Assembly: GCA_050184115.1 (NCBI GenBank)
Contig: JBFXAQ010000009.1
Coordinates: forward strand, 178,170-242,169
Origin: JACKNG01 sp050184115
GTDB lineage: Bacteria > Pseudomonadota > Gammaproteobacteria > Ga0077536
Direction: 5' to 3'
DNA: 64,000 nucleotides
Shown here: positions 43,611 to 53,199 of the stretch, piece by piece
Numbering within the stretch: the stretch's first letter is position 1
Layout of the letters: the number at the start of each line of letters is the position of its first letter
Position numbers and translations under genes: made by a program
Notes under the pieces: model-generated
The model's input: only the letters and a program-made list of their open reading frames with translations
Databases searched by the model: none
What the model was told of the DNA's origin: nothing

Positions 43611-45470
43611 ATGCCCCGCCTGTCGTTGCTGTTCGCACTTCTCCTCGCCCTACCGAGCCACGCCGCGGCGGCCGGCGGCCCACCCGACGGCGCCGCGCTG
43701 TTCGCGGCACGCTGCCAGGGTTGCCACGATCTCGGCGTGCTGGCGCCGACGCGCGAGCAACTCGGCCGCCTGACCGTCGAGGAGATCGAAGCGGCGCTCT
43801 GGCACGGCACGATGCAGGAACATGCCAACGGCCTCACCCGCCCCGAGCGCCTCGCCATCGCGCGGATGCTCGGGCGCGATGACTCGCAACCCGTCGACCG
43901 CTCGGCCGGGGTCATCGCCTGCAACGGTGGTGACGCGGCGCCCGCCACGAGCGGTGCCACCTGGACTGGCTGGGCACCGGACCACCGCTTCACGCGCCAC
44001 CTCGACGATCCCGCGCTGACCGCCGCCCGCTTCGCCGGCCTCGAACTGGCATGGGCGCACCCATTCCCCGAACATTCGGCCTTCTCCGGTGCCGGTAATT
44101 CGCTGGCGGTGCGCGACGGCACGGTCTACACCGGCAATCTCAACCACTGGGTCTACGCCCTCGATGCCGCGCGCGGCTGTGCGCGCTGGACCTTCCACGC
44201 CGAGGGGCGCGTGCGCTCTAACGTGGCGCTCGAAGGTGACACCCTGGTGTTCGGCGACCTGCTCGCCAACGTCTACGGCCTCGACGCGAAGACGGGCCGT
44301 CTGCGCTGGCGCACCCGCGTCGACTGGACACCCGGCGCGCGTATCACCGGCAACCTGACTCTCGATGCCGGCCAGGTGTACGTGCCGGTGTCGAGCCTGG
44401 AGGAAGTCCAGGCCATGCGCATGGACCTGCCCTGCTGCACCTTCCGTGGCGCAGTGGTCGCGCTCGATGCCGCCAGCGGCGCGTTACGCTGGAAGACCCA
44501 TACCATCGAACAGTACGCCGAGTACCTCGGCGAGAACGACATGGGCGTGCCTCGCTTCGGACCCTCCGGCGTGCCGGTATGGTCGGGCATCGCGGTCGAC
44601 CGCAAGCGCGGCGTGGTCTACGTCGGCAACGGCAACCAGTTCACCGAGCCGCGCGTGGATGAATCCGACGCCGTCATGGCGCTCGACATCGCCACCGGCG
44701 CCAAGCGCTGGGTGATGAGCCTCGCGCCCGAGCAGATGGGCGGCAGCGACATCTACCACCTGGCGTGCGAAGCGTGGTGGGACGAGGAGCGCAAGAACTG
44801 CTCGCCGGAGAACCCCGCGGGCCACGGCGACCGCGATCTCGGCGCGCCGCCGCTGCTGGTCGAGCGAGCCGACGGCCGCGAGGTGGTCGTCGCCGGCAGC
44901 AAGGACGGCATGCTCTACGCGCTCGACCCCGATGCGGGCGGCAAGGTGCTGTGGTCGGTTCGCGTGGGGCGCGGCGGCGAGGCCGGCGGCATCGAGTTCG
45001 GCATCGCGGCGGACGGCCGCTACGCCTACGCGCCGGTCAGCGACATCGACATCGACCTCGCTTCGCGCGGTTCACTGACCGCGGTCGACCTCGTCACCGG
45101 CAAGCCCGCCTGGCGGGTCGACGACATCGTCCCGCGCTGCGACGGCAAGCCGACCCCACCCTGTGGCAACGGCCTCATGACGCCGCCGACGGTGGCCGGC
45201 GAAGTCGTGCTGGTGGGCTTGCTCGACGGCACCCTGCGCGGCTATCGCCGCGACGACGGCAGCGAGGTCTTCGTGCTCGACACCGCGCAGACGTTCACCG
45301 GCGTCAACGGCCGCGAAGGCCACGGCGGTGCGCTCGGCAACGGCGGCCCGGTCGTCGCCGGCGACCACGTCTACGTCAACAGCGGCTTCAACATCCTGAA
45401 CGTCGGCCTGCCCGGCAACGTGCTGCTGGCCTATCGCCTGCCGGCGGCGGTGCCGGCGTCCCAGCGTTGA
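43611..45470 (+). CDS. secreted quinohaemoprotein dehydrogenase, cytochrome c plus PQQ-type propeller (PVADH-like)
   Basis: A 619-residue periplasmic protein. A signal peptide (LSLLFALLLALPSHAAAA) is followed by a cytochrome c domain with haem site CQGCH near residue 35. A beta-propeller with PQQ-binding-like repeats follows (VYALDAARGCARWTFHAEG, VYGLDAKTGRLRWRT, VVALDAASGALRWKT). A vicinal Cys pair (LPCCTF) lies near residue 268. The N-terminal haem-propeller order and length match polyvinyl-alcohol dehydrogenase-like enzymes, which oxidise secondary alcohols or polymers and pass electrons to cytochromes. GGAG precedes the ATG. A small cupin gene follows after 41 bases. Confidence 0.88.
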   Translation: MPRLSLLFALLLALPSHAAAAGGPPDGAALFAARCQGCHDLGVLAPTREQLGRLTVEEIEAALWHGTMQEHANGLTRPERLAIARMLGRDDSQPVDRSAGVIACNGGDAAPATSGATWTGWAPDHRFTRHLDDPALTAARFAGLELAWAHPFPEHSAFSGAGNSLAVRDGTVYTGNLNHWVYALDAARGCARWTFHAEGRVRSNVALEGDTLVFGDLLANVYGLDAKTGRLRWRTRVDWTPGARITGNLTLDAGQVYVPVSSLEEVQAMRMDLPCCTFRGAVVALDAASGALRWKTHTIEQYAEYLGENDMGVPRFGPSGVPVWSGIAVDRKRGVVYVGNGNQFTEPRVDESDAVMALDIATGAKRWVMSLAPEQMGGSDIYHLACEAWWDEERKNCSPENPAGHGDRDLGAPPLLVERADGREVVVAGSKDGMLYALDPDAGGKVLWSVRVGRGGEAGGIEFGIAADGRYAYAPVSDIDIDLASRGSLTAVDLVTGKPAWRVDDIVPRCDGKPTPPCGNGLMTPPTVAGEVVLVGLLDGTLRGYRRDDGSEVFVLDTAQTFTGVNGREGHGGALGNGGPVVAGDHVYVNSGFNILNVGLPGNVLLAYRLPAAVPASQR

Positions 45471-45511
45471 ACACACCACGCCGTGTCATTCATCGAGAGG
45501 AGGACAGCCCC

Positions 45512-45970
45512 GTGACCCACATGCCCGCGCAGCCCGGCTGCGATCTCTACGACCACGCCGTCGACTGGCAGCCGTTCGCCGGCATCGCCAACCTCGAACT
45601 CACCCTGCTCGAGGTCGACGAACCGCGTGGCGTGGTCGACCTGCTGGTGCGCTTTGCGCCGAACAAGACGGTGACCCTGCACAACCACCTCGCGCAGACC
45701 AACATGTTCATCGTGCAGGGCGAGTTGCGCATGTACGAAGCGGACGGCTCGACCCGCGAGATCCGCCCGGCCGGGCGTTACTACCGCGGCCGCACCGACG
45801 ACGCCCACAGCGAGGGCGGCGGCCCCGACGGCGCGGTGGTGTTCTACAGCGTGCGCACCGATGGCGCGCACGAGGTGCTCGACGTCATGGACGACGACGG
45901 CGCGGTCACCGCCACCCTGACCATGGACGACATCAACGCCGCCTGGGCCGCGCAGCGCGGCCTGGGTTAG
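45512..45970 (+). CDS. cupin-domain protein (acetylacetone-cleaving/ChrR-like cupin)
   Basis: A 152-residue cupin. GTG 45512 is chosen because GAGAGGAGG lies 8 bases upstream; an in-frame ATG is only three codons later. The cupin motif carries LHNHLAQTNMFIVQGELRMY (two His, Gln/Glu and Gly positions), with a further His in DDAHSEGG. Related proteins bind Fe or Zn and cleave beta-diketones. That function would fit next to a PVADH-like dehydrogenase, because polyvinyl alcohol oxidation yields beta-diketones, but this link is inference. The gene is followed by a convergent LLM gene. Confidence 0.75.
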   Translation: MTHMPAQPGCDLYDHAVDWQPFAGIANLELTLLEVDEPRGVVDLLVRFAPNKTVTLHNHLAQTNMFIVQGELRMYEADGSTREIRPAGRYYRGRTDDAHSEGGGPDGAVVFYSVRTDGAHEVLDVMDDDGAVTATLTMDDINAAWAAQRGLG

Positions 45971-46044
45971 CGAGCAGGCGAGACTCGCACTCTCGACGCG
46001 TGGCGCCGGAGACGAATTCGCTATTGCCCGAACAGGCCGCGCGG

Positions 46045-46893
46045 TCAGGGATAGCGTTCGATGAGCGTCGCGGCGGCGTCCATCACCTGCAGCGCGTGGT
46101 CGGCTGAATCGGGCGGCAACCACACGATGGTGCGCTCGACTCCCGCCGCCGCATAGCGCTCGACCAACGCCGCATCGACGACCTGGGTGGCGAACACTGT
46201 CATCGAGATCGACTCGCGCGCCCGGCCGCGCGCCGCGCACAGCTCGTCGAGTTCGCGGGTCGCGCGTTCGAGCGAATCGTCGTTCGGATCGACCAGCAGC
46301 CAGCCGTCGCAGTAATCGACGACGCGCTTGAGCCCCGCCTTGCTCACCGCGCCGAGGTAGATCGGCGGGTGCGGCTTCTGCACCGGCTTGGGGTAGCACC
46401 AGATCGGATCGAAGTCGACGAACTCGCCGTGGAAGCTGGCCTCGTCCTCGGTCCAGATCGCCTTCAGCGCGGCGACCCGCTCGCGCAGGATCTTCCAGCG
46501 CTGCTCGAAGGCGGTGCCGTGGTTGGCCATCTCCTCGCGGTTCCAGCCGCCGCCGACGCCGAACAGCACGCGCCCACCGGAGAGGTAGTCGAGCGTGGCC
46601 ACGGCCTTCGCCACGACGATCGGATCGTGCTCGACGAGCAGGCAGATGCCCGACGCGACCTTGAGCGTGGTCGTCGCCATCGCCGCCGCCGTCATCGACA
46701 CGAACACGTCCATGAAGTGCTTGTACTCCTCGGGCAACTCGCCACCGAGCGGAAACGGCGTCTCGCGGCTGACCGGGATGTGGGTGTGCTCGGGCAGCCA
46801 GATCGATTCGTAACCGCGGGCCTCGGCCTCGCGCGCGGCGACGTCGGGCCGGATGCCGTACTCGGTGTTGTAGCTGACGATGCCGAACTTCAT
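46045..46893 (-). CDS. LLM class flavin/F420-dependent oxidoreductase (TIGR03619-like)
   Basis: A 282-residue luciferase-superfamily protein, shorter than the two 400-residue LLM paralogues in the window. It has the start KFGIVSYNTEYGIRPD, IWLPEHTHIP, SGICLLVEHDPI and YLSGGRVLFGVGGGWNREEM, which together define the TIGR03619-type subgroup. The cofactor is FMN or F420; F420 cannot be confirmed without its biosynthetic genes. GGGGGAA lies about 9 bases before ATG 46893. It is followed 106 bases later by an alpha/beta hydrolase gene start in the same direction region. Confidence 0.88.
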   Translation of the reverse strand: MKFGIVSYNTEYGIRPDVAAREAEARGYESIWLPEHTHIPVSRETPFPLGGELPEEYKHFMDVFVSMTAAAMATTTLKVASGICLLVEHDPIVVAKAVATLDYLSGGRVLFGVGGGWNREEMANHGTAFEQRWKILRERVAALKAIWTEDEASFHGEFVDFDPIWCYPKPVQKPHPPIYLGAVSKAGLKRVVDYCDGWLLVDPNDDSLERATRELDELCAARGRARESISMTVFATQVVDAALVERYAAAGVERTIVWLPPDSADHALQVMDAAATLIERYP

Positions 46894-46999
46894 GGCATGG
46901 ATTCCCCCGTTGCGTGGCCGTCACGGCGCGACGGCGGTTGACCCTCGACCAGGCGCCACGACAGCCGTGCGCGCATGGCGCCCGGCGCGCTGCCCGCTC

Positions 47000-47860
47000 T
47001 CAGAGATGTGTGCTGAACCAGCGCGTCGCCGCTGCCGCGGCGGTCGGCAATTCGTCCATGTAGACGTCGTAATGGCGGCAGTCGACCTCGACCAGCTCGC
47101 TGATGCCGCCGATCGCGGCGAAAGTCTCTTTCTGCCAGGCCGTCGGCGTGGTGGTGTCGCGCGCGGCGATGATCATCATCAGAGGTGTCGGCGTGATGGC
47201 CGACGCGAAGCTGGCCGGCTCGTAGGTGCGCAGGAGATCGAAGCTGCGCAAGGTGAGCTGGTTGAGATACCGCCCCTCGGTGTCCTTGCGTTCGACCCAT
47301 TCGGCGGTCTCGGAGCCGCGCGTGGCGGCGGCCGTCACCGCCGGCGGTTCGCCGCGCCGGCGCGCGTCGCGGTCGGCATCGAGGCGGGCGCGGAAGGCTT
47401 CGCGTTTCGCCTCGGGCACCCAGGTCTCGAAGGTGCGCGAGCCCGAGGTCAGCGGCACCTGCGACACCGCGCAGCGCACGCGGCGATCGAGCGCGCTGAC
47501 CGTCAGCACGTGCCCGCCGCCGTAGCTCGTACCCCACAGGCCGATGCGTTCGGGGTCGATGCCGGGCAGGGTACGGGCGAAGGAAATCGCCTCGCGGAGG
47601 TCGGCGACCTGCCGCCAGGGATCGGTCTCGCCGCGCGGCCAGCCGGCGCTGCGCCCCCAGTTGCGGTGGTCGTAGGCGAGACAGGCGAAACCGGCGGCGA
47701 CGAAACGCTCGGCGTACTCGGCGAGATCGAGATCGACGATGCCGGACAGGCCGTGGACGAGGATGACGAGCGGACTCGCTGCGTCGTGCGCTGCCGGGCG
47801 CGCCAGCCAGCCGACCAGCGCCGTGCCGTCCGCTTCGAAGACGATGTCCTGTCGTTCCAT
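47000..47860 (-). CDS. alpha/beta hydrolase (dienelactone hydrolase/acyl-peptidase-like)
   Basis: A 286-residue hydrolase with no signal peptide. The nucleophile Ser112 lies in GTSYGG, the oxyanion HGLSG at 36-40, the catalytic Asp probably in AARDTTTP and the catalytic His in CRHYDVYM. A cap-like insertion lies between residues about 140 and 210. GGGGGAGG precedes ATG 47860. Its substrate may be an ester or lactone made by the Baeyer-Villiger and LLM oxygenases in the region (inference). Confidence 0.85.
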   Translation of the reverse strand: MERQDIVFEADGTALVGWLARPAAHDAASPLVILVHGLSGIVDLDLAEYAERFVAAGFACLAYDHRNWGRSAGWPRGETDPWRQVADLREAISFARTLPGIDPERIGLWGTSYGGGHVLTVSALDRRVRCAVSQVPLTSGSRTFETWVPEAKREAFRARLDADRDARRRGEPPAVTAAATRGSETAEWVERKDTEGRYLNQLTLRSFDLLRTYEPASFASAITPTPLMMIIAARDTTTPTAWQKETFAAIGGISELVEVDCRHYDVYMDELPTAAAAATRWFSTHL

Positions 47861-47888
47861 GCCCTGCCCTCCCCCGGCCTGGCAAAGG

Positions 47889-48039
47889 GGGACAGTATAC
47901 GTCCCGCACGGCGGCGGCCGCGGTCCCGGGTGGGGCTGACGAAGGCGGCACGGCGGCCGTCAGAATTGGTGACAGTATACTTTTGGCAGGCCACCTCGCT
48001 GCGGCTCCGCCGTTCGCGAAAAGTATACTGTCACCAATT
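47889..48039. repeat. GACAGTATAC repeats: one solo and one inverted pair
   Basis: A solo GGGGACAGTATAC stands at 47889-47901. AATTGGTGACAGTATACTTTT at 47964-47984 faces its exact complement at 48019-48039. It is the same family as the doublet at 12199-12265, with GGTGA instead of GGGGA. The gap lies between two minus-strand genes. Confidence 0.85.
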
Positions 48040-48060
48040 CCACTCGGCCTGCCGACAGCC

Positions 48061-49215
48061 TCAGGCGAAGCTGTCCAGCGCGTCGAGATCGTCGATGGCG
48101 ATGCAGGTGCGGCGGATGAATTCGAGCGAGGTCTCCGGCGGCTGCATCTTGGGCGCTTCGGGCGGCTGGCCGAGCGTGCCGGACCACCAGGCGAGCGCGG
48201 CGAAGAGCTGCTGGCGATACCACTTGAAGGTGACGTCGAAGTCGAGCCGCGGGCCGCCGCGCGCGGCGAACTCCTCGATGTAGTACTTCAGGAGGTCGCG
48301 CTCCCACAGCCGGCGCTTGTCCGGCGTCACCGCGGTCGAGATGCAGTAGGCGAGATCGCGGCTGCCGTTGCCGCGGCAGGCGTTCTGCCAGTCGTTGATG
48401 CCCATCTCACCGTCGGGTCGGATGTACCAGTTCTTGAGATGGACGTCGTTGTGGGTGATGCCGCGCGGCATGACCTCGTGCATGGCGGCGGCCTGGATCG
48501 TTGCCGGCCACACCTCGGGCTCGCGCGCGAACAGGCGCGCGGGGACGACTTCCTCGGCTTGCGTGAAACCGCGGATGCAGGCGTCCTCGAATCCTGCGTC
48601 GAAGGCGATGATGCGGAAGAAGTCTTCCCACTTGGCGAAGATGGCCAGGCGGCCGACGAGTGCGGGGCTCGTGTAGTACTTCGCGTGCAGTTGCGCGAGC
48701 AGGCGCATCTGGCTCTGACAGTGCTCGAAGCTGAGATCGGTCTCCATGGTGTTGAACGAGACCTTCTCGCGCAGGTCCTCGAGCACGATGATCGAGTTCA
48801 GCGTCTGCGGGTGGTAGCGCGCGAACAGCGGCGGTGGCGCGATCACGCCGACCTCCGGATACAGCACGTTGTAGAAATCGACCTCGGCCTGCACGCCGCC
48901 GGCCATGCCGAGCATGTAACGGCTCTCCAGGCTCGGCGTGCCCTTGCAGAATACGCTCGCCGGCAGGCCGGCCTGTTGCCCGGCTTCGTTCCATTGCAGG
49001 TAGATGAAGCGGCGGTTGGAGGTGCCGTCGTCGCGCGGGCCCAGCGTATGCGAGCGCACCGCGGCGCCGGGGACCTCGCGGCCGAGCACGTCGGTCAGCC
49101 ATTCCGGGGTGATGGCCTCGTAGCTCGGCGGCATGTCGTCGCGCGTGCGCGGCACGATGGGACTGGCCTGCTCGGCCTCGTAGGCGGCCTTGATCTGCTC
49201 GAACGTGATGGGCAT
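48061..49215 (-). CDS. APH-fold phosphotransferase family protein (EcKinase-like), paralogue
   Basis: A 384-residue kinase-like protein with THNDVHLKNW (catalytic loop) and MGINDWQNACRG (metal Asp), clearly related to the protein encoded at 12496-13644 along its whole length. AGGAGAGGAGATC precedes ATG 49215. It diverges from a GMC oxidoreductase gene. A short GTAAGCTTGGTTAC inverted repeat lies in the 184-base region between them. Two paralogues in different catabolic neighbourhoods suggest phosphorylation of related substrates, or a shared scavenging role. Confidence 0.8.
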   Translation of the reverse strand: MPITFEQIKAAYEAEQASPIVPRTRDDMPPSYEAITPEWLTDVLGREVPGAAVRSHTLGPRDDGTSNRRFIYLQWNEAGQQAGLPASVFCKGTPSLESRYMLGMAGGVQAEVDFYNVLYPEVGVIAPPPLFARYHPQTLNSIIVLEDLREKVSFNTMETDLSFEHCQSQMRLLAQLHAKYYTSPALVGRLAIFAKWEDFFRIIAFDAGFEDACIRGFTQAEEVVPARLFAREPEVWPATIQAAAMHEVMPRGITHNDVHLKNWYIRPDGEMGINDWQNACRGNGSRDLAYCISTAVTPDKRRLWERDLLKYYIEEFAARGGPRLDFDVTFKWYRQQLFAALAWWSGTLGQPPEAPKMQPPETSLEFIRRTCIAIDDLDALDSFA

Positions 49216-49399
49216 GAGATCTCCTCTCCTCTGCGGTCGGGCGCGACCCGGGCCGCGCGGCGGCCTGCATTAGAGCAAACGGTAAGCTTGGTTACTATCT
49301 CGCCCGGCGCGCGGGCGCGGCCCCCACGGCACGATAGAATCGCCCGCCATCGCCGCGGCGGCGCGGCCACGGGCAGGCCAACGCGGACGGACACGAAGC

Positions 49400-51028
49400 A
49401 TGGATTACGACTACATCATCGTCGGCGCCGGCACCGCCGGCTGCGTGCTGGCCAACCGCCTCTCGGCCGAGCGCGAAGCCAGCGTGCTGCTGATCGAGGC
49501 CGGCGGGCAGGACGACTACTTCTGGATCGACATCCCGGTCGGCTACCTCTACACCATCGGCAATCCACGCACCGACTGGTGTTACCGCACCGAGCCCGAC
49601 AGCGGGCTCAACGGACGCAGCATCGGCTACGCGCGCGGCCGCGTGCTCGGTGGCTGCTCCTCGATCAATGCCATGATCTACATGCGCGGGCAGGCTGCCG
49701 ACTACGACCACTGGGCGGCGCTCGGCAACCGCGGCTGGGGGTGGGCCGACGTCCTGCCCGTCTTCAAGCAGAGCGAGGACTACCAGCACGGCGCAAGCGA
49801 ATACCACGGCGCCGGCGGCGAGCTGCGCGTGGAGGAGCGCCGCGTCAACTGGCCCATCCTGGACGCCTGGCGCGAAGCGGCCATTGCATGTGGCATTCCG
49901 CGCATCGAGGAGTTCAACCGCGGCGACAACACCGGCACGGCGTACTTCCAGATGAACCAGCGCCGTGGTCGGCGCTGGAGCGCGGTGCGCGCCTTCCTCG
50001 ACCCGGTGCGTGGGCGCCCGAACCTCGAGATCATGCTGCGCGCGCAGGTCGCGGGGATCGACGTCGAACGGCAGGCGGACGGCCGCCTGCGCGCCCGTGG
50101 TGTCACCGTGCACCGCGACGATGGCACGCGGCCGCGGCTCACCGCGCGGCGCGAAGTCATCCTCGCCGCCGGCGCCATCGGTTCGCCGCAACTGCTGCAG
50201 CTCTCGGGCATCGGGGCGCCGGAGCGCCTGGGCGAGCTGGGCATTGCGGTCGCCCATGCCCTGCCCGGGGTCGGCGAGAACCTGCACGACCACCTGCAGG
50301 TCCGCACCATCTACCAGGTGTCGAACGCCGTGACCCTGAATCGCCGCGCCAACTCGCTGGTCGGCCGCGTCGCCATGGGCCTCGAGTACCTGTTGTTCCG
50401 GCGCGGTCCGTTGACCATGCCGCCGTCGCAGCTCGGCGCGTTCGCGCGCAGCGACGGCACCCTGGAAACACCCGACCTCGAATGGCACGTGCAGCCGCTG
50501 TCGCTGGACAAGTTCGGCGACCCGCTGCATCCCTGGGACGCCATCACGCCCTCGGTGTGCAACCTGCGTCCGACCAGCCGCGGGCACGTGCGCATCCGTT
50601 CGCGCGACCCGCTCGCGCACCCCGCCATCACCCTGAACTACCTCTCGACCGAGGCCGACCGCGCCGCGGCAGTGACCGGCCTGCGCTACACCCGCCGCAT
50701 CATGGCCGCAGCGCCACTCGCGCCGTTCGTGCCGCGCGAGATCAAGCCGGGGCCCGACATCGACGGCGACGAGGCGCTGGCGCGCGCCGCCGGCGATCTG
50801 GGCACGACCATCTTCCACCCGGTCGGTACCTGCCGCATGGGCCACGACGACCAGGCCGTGGTCGACGATCGACTGCGCGTGCGCGGCATTGCTGGCCTGC
50901 GCGTGATCGACGCCTCGATCATGCCGCGCATTACGTCCGGCAACACCAACGCTCCGACCGTCATGATCGCCGAACAGGGCGCTGCCTTCGTGCGCGCGGC
51001 AGCGCGCGGGGATGACGACTGGCGATAA
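49400..51028 (+). CDS. GMC family FAD-dependent oxidoreductase (choline/alcohol dehydrogenase-like)
   Basis: A 542-residue GMC flavoprotein. The FAD site is DYIIVGAGTAGCVLANRLS. GRVLGGCSSINAMIYMRGQ and HPVGTCRMGHDD (catalytic His region) are standard family signatures. It oxidises a primary or secondary alcohol, passing electrons to quinone or O2. It resembles choline dehydrogenase and alkyl-alcohol dehydrogenases; betaine genes are absent, so a catabolic alcohol is more likely. An SDR gene follows after 63 bases on the same strand. Confidence 0.92.
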   Translation: MDYDYIIVGAGTAGCVLANRLSAEREASVLLIEAGGQDDYFWIDIPVGYLYTIGNPRTDWCYRTEPDSGLNGRSIGYARGRVLGGCSSINAMIYMRGQAADYDHWAALGNRGWGWADVLPVFKQSEDYQHGASEYHGAGGELRVEERRVNWPILDAWREAAIACGIPRIEEFNRGDNTGTAYFQMNQRRGRRWSAVRAFLDPVRGRPNLEIMLRAQVAGIDVERQADGRLRARGVTVHRDDGTRPRLTARREVILAAGAIGSPQLLQLSGIGAPERLGELGIAVAHALPGVGENLHDHLQVRTIYQVSNAVTLNRRANSLVGRVAMGLEYLLFRRGPLTMPPSQLGAFARSDGTLETPDLEWHVQPLSLDKFGDPLHPWDAITPSVCNLRPTSRGHVRIRSRDPLAHPAITLNYLSTEADRAAAVTGLRYTRRIMAAAPLAPFVPREIKPGPDIDGDEALARAAGDLGTTIFHPVGTCRMGHDDQAVVDDRLRVRGIAGLRVIDASIMPRITSGNTNAPTVMIAEQGAAFVRAAARGDDDWR

Positions 51029-51091
51029 CGGGCGGCCACGCGCAGCGGAGCGCCGCCGCATTCCTTGGCAAGACCCAACGGGGGTGAACAC

Positions 51092-51871
51092 ATGGGTTCT
51101 GGACTGTTCGACCTGAGCGGCAAGGTTGCCGTCGTCACAGGTGGCTCGCGCGGCATCGGCCTGATGTTCGCGCGCGCCTACGTCGAGGCCGGCATGCGCG
51201 TGTACATCGTCGCGCGCAACGCCGAACGCTGCGAGGCAGTCGCCGCCGAGCTGTCGTCACGAGGCGGTGAGTGCATCGCGCTGCCCGGCGAGTTGTCGCG
51301 CCTTGACGAGGTCGAGCGGGTCGCCGCCGGCTTCCGCGCGCGCGAAGCAGCCCTGCACGTGCTGGTGAACAACGCCGGAACCGCCTGGGGCGACCCTATC
51401 GACACCTTCCCGGAGAAGGGCTGGGACAAGGTCATGGATCTCAACCTCAAGTCGCCGTTTTTCCTCATGCAGAAGCTGTTGCCGCAGCTCGAAGCGGCCG
51501 GCCGCGGCGACGATCCGGCGCGCGTCCTGAACCTCGGCTCGGTCGACGGCCTGCACGTGCCCCTGTTCGAGAACTTCTCCTACGCCGCCGCCAAGGCCGG
51601 GCTGCATCACCTGACGCGCATGCTGGCGAGCCACCTCGCGGCACGGCACATCAACGTCAACGCCGTCGCGCCGGGCTACTTCGACACCGACATGACCGCG
51701 CCCATGCTCGGCAAGATGGGCCTCGACGCCCTGCTCGACATCGTGCCGCAGAAGCGTCTCGGCCAGCACGACGACATGGCCGGGGTGGCGGTGTTCCTCG
51801 CCGCCCGCGCCTCGGCCTTCGTCACCGGTGTGACGCTCGCGGTCGACGGCGGGCTGATCGGGGGGAGCTGA
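51092..51871 (+). CDS. SDR family oxidoreductase
   Basis: A 259-residue classical SDR: TGGSRGIG cofactor motif, NNAG, a serine in NLGSVDG and catalytic YAAAK. RNAER after beta-2 suggests NADP(H). GGGGGTG lies before ATG 51092. It probably works with the preceding GMC oxidoreductase, for example on successive hydroxyls of one substrate. It is convergent with another SDR across a repeat-rich gap. Confidence 0.9.
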   Translation: MGSGLFDLSGKVAVVTGGSRGIGLMFARAYVEAGMRVYIVARNAERCEAVAAELSSRGGECIALPGELSRLDEVERVAAGFRAREAALHVLVNNAGTAWGDPIDTFPEKGWDKVMDLNLKSPFFLMQKLLPQLEAAGRGDDPARVLNLGSVDGLHVPLFENFSYAAAKAGLHHLTRMLASHLAARHINVNAVAPGYFDTDMTAPMLGKMGLDALLDIVPQKRLGQHDDMAGVAVFLAARASAFVTGVTLAVDGGLIGGS

Positions 51872-51888
51872 ACGCGACGGGTAACCGC

Positions 51889-52216
51889 GCGCAATGCGGC
51901 GGACGGCCGCCGCAGTCGCGTGACATCGGCCCGGATGCAGGGCGGTACAGAGCGTGGCGAGGACGGCCGGATGCAAGGCGTCGTGCGCGCCGAGCACCGG
52001 AGTTTACCGATGCAAATGAGGTGCGGAGGCGCGCACGCAACGCGGCAGACAGTCACCGCAGTCGCTTTGCTTCAGCCTCCACGCAGGGCGACGCAAAGCG
52101 TCGCGAGGACGGCCGGATGCAAGGCGCCGTGCGCGCCGAGCACCGGAGTTTACTGCTGTAAATGAGGAGCGGAGGCGCGCACGCAACGCGGCAGACGGCC
52201 GCCGCAGTAGCTTTGC
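51889..52216. repeat. 146-base-period direct repeats in a non-coding gap
   Basis: Two long imperfect copies begin at 51951 and 52097 (for example GCGAGGACGGCCGGATGCA and GCGCGCCGAGCACCGGAGTT in both). The tail of a third copy is at 51889. Each copy contains a short hairpin around TTTACTGCTGTAAA (TTTACCGATGCAAA in the first copy). No ORF in the 51872-52228 gap is convincing. The arrangement lacks CRISPR periodicity. It may be a dispersed genomic repeat or a protein/IHF-binding element. Confidence 0.75.
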
Positions 52217-52228
52217 GTCGTCCTGCGC

Positions 52229-52993
<765 letters not shown>

Positions 52994-53199
52994 ACCTGCC
53001 CTCCTCGTCTGCCTGAACACGGGGAAACACCACGAACCCGACCACCCCGCCCGCTCGCGGCGCGATCACCCGCCGTGACATTTCCATTAACAACAACGAC
53101 TGCGTGGGATTGTATTCGAGGCACGCCGTCACGCTTTGCGCGCCCCGCCGGTCACGTTAGAGTGCAGCGCTACCTCCCAACCCCGCGAGGAACGTTCCC

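Noticed and set aside
45512..45970. An anti-sigma factor (ChrR) partner for a sigma gene
   Set aside because: No N-terminal zinc-binding anti-sigma domain and no sigma factor gene next to it.
51889..52216. A CRISPR array or tandem satellite
   Set aside because: Only two and a partial copies with a 146-base period, and no short repeats with unique spacers or cas genes.
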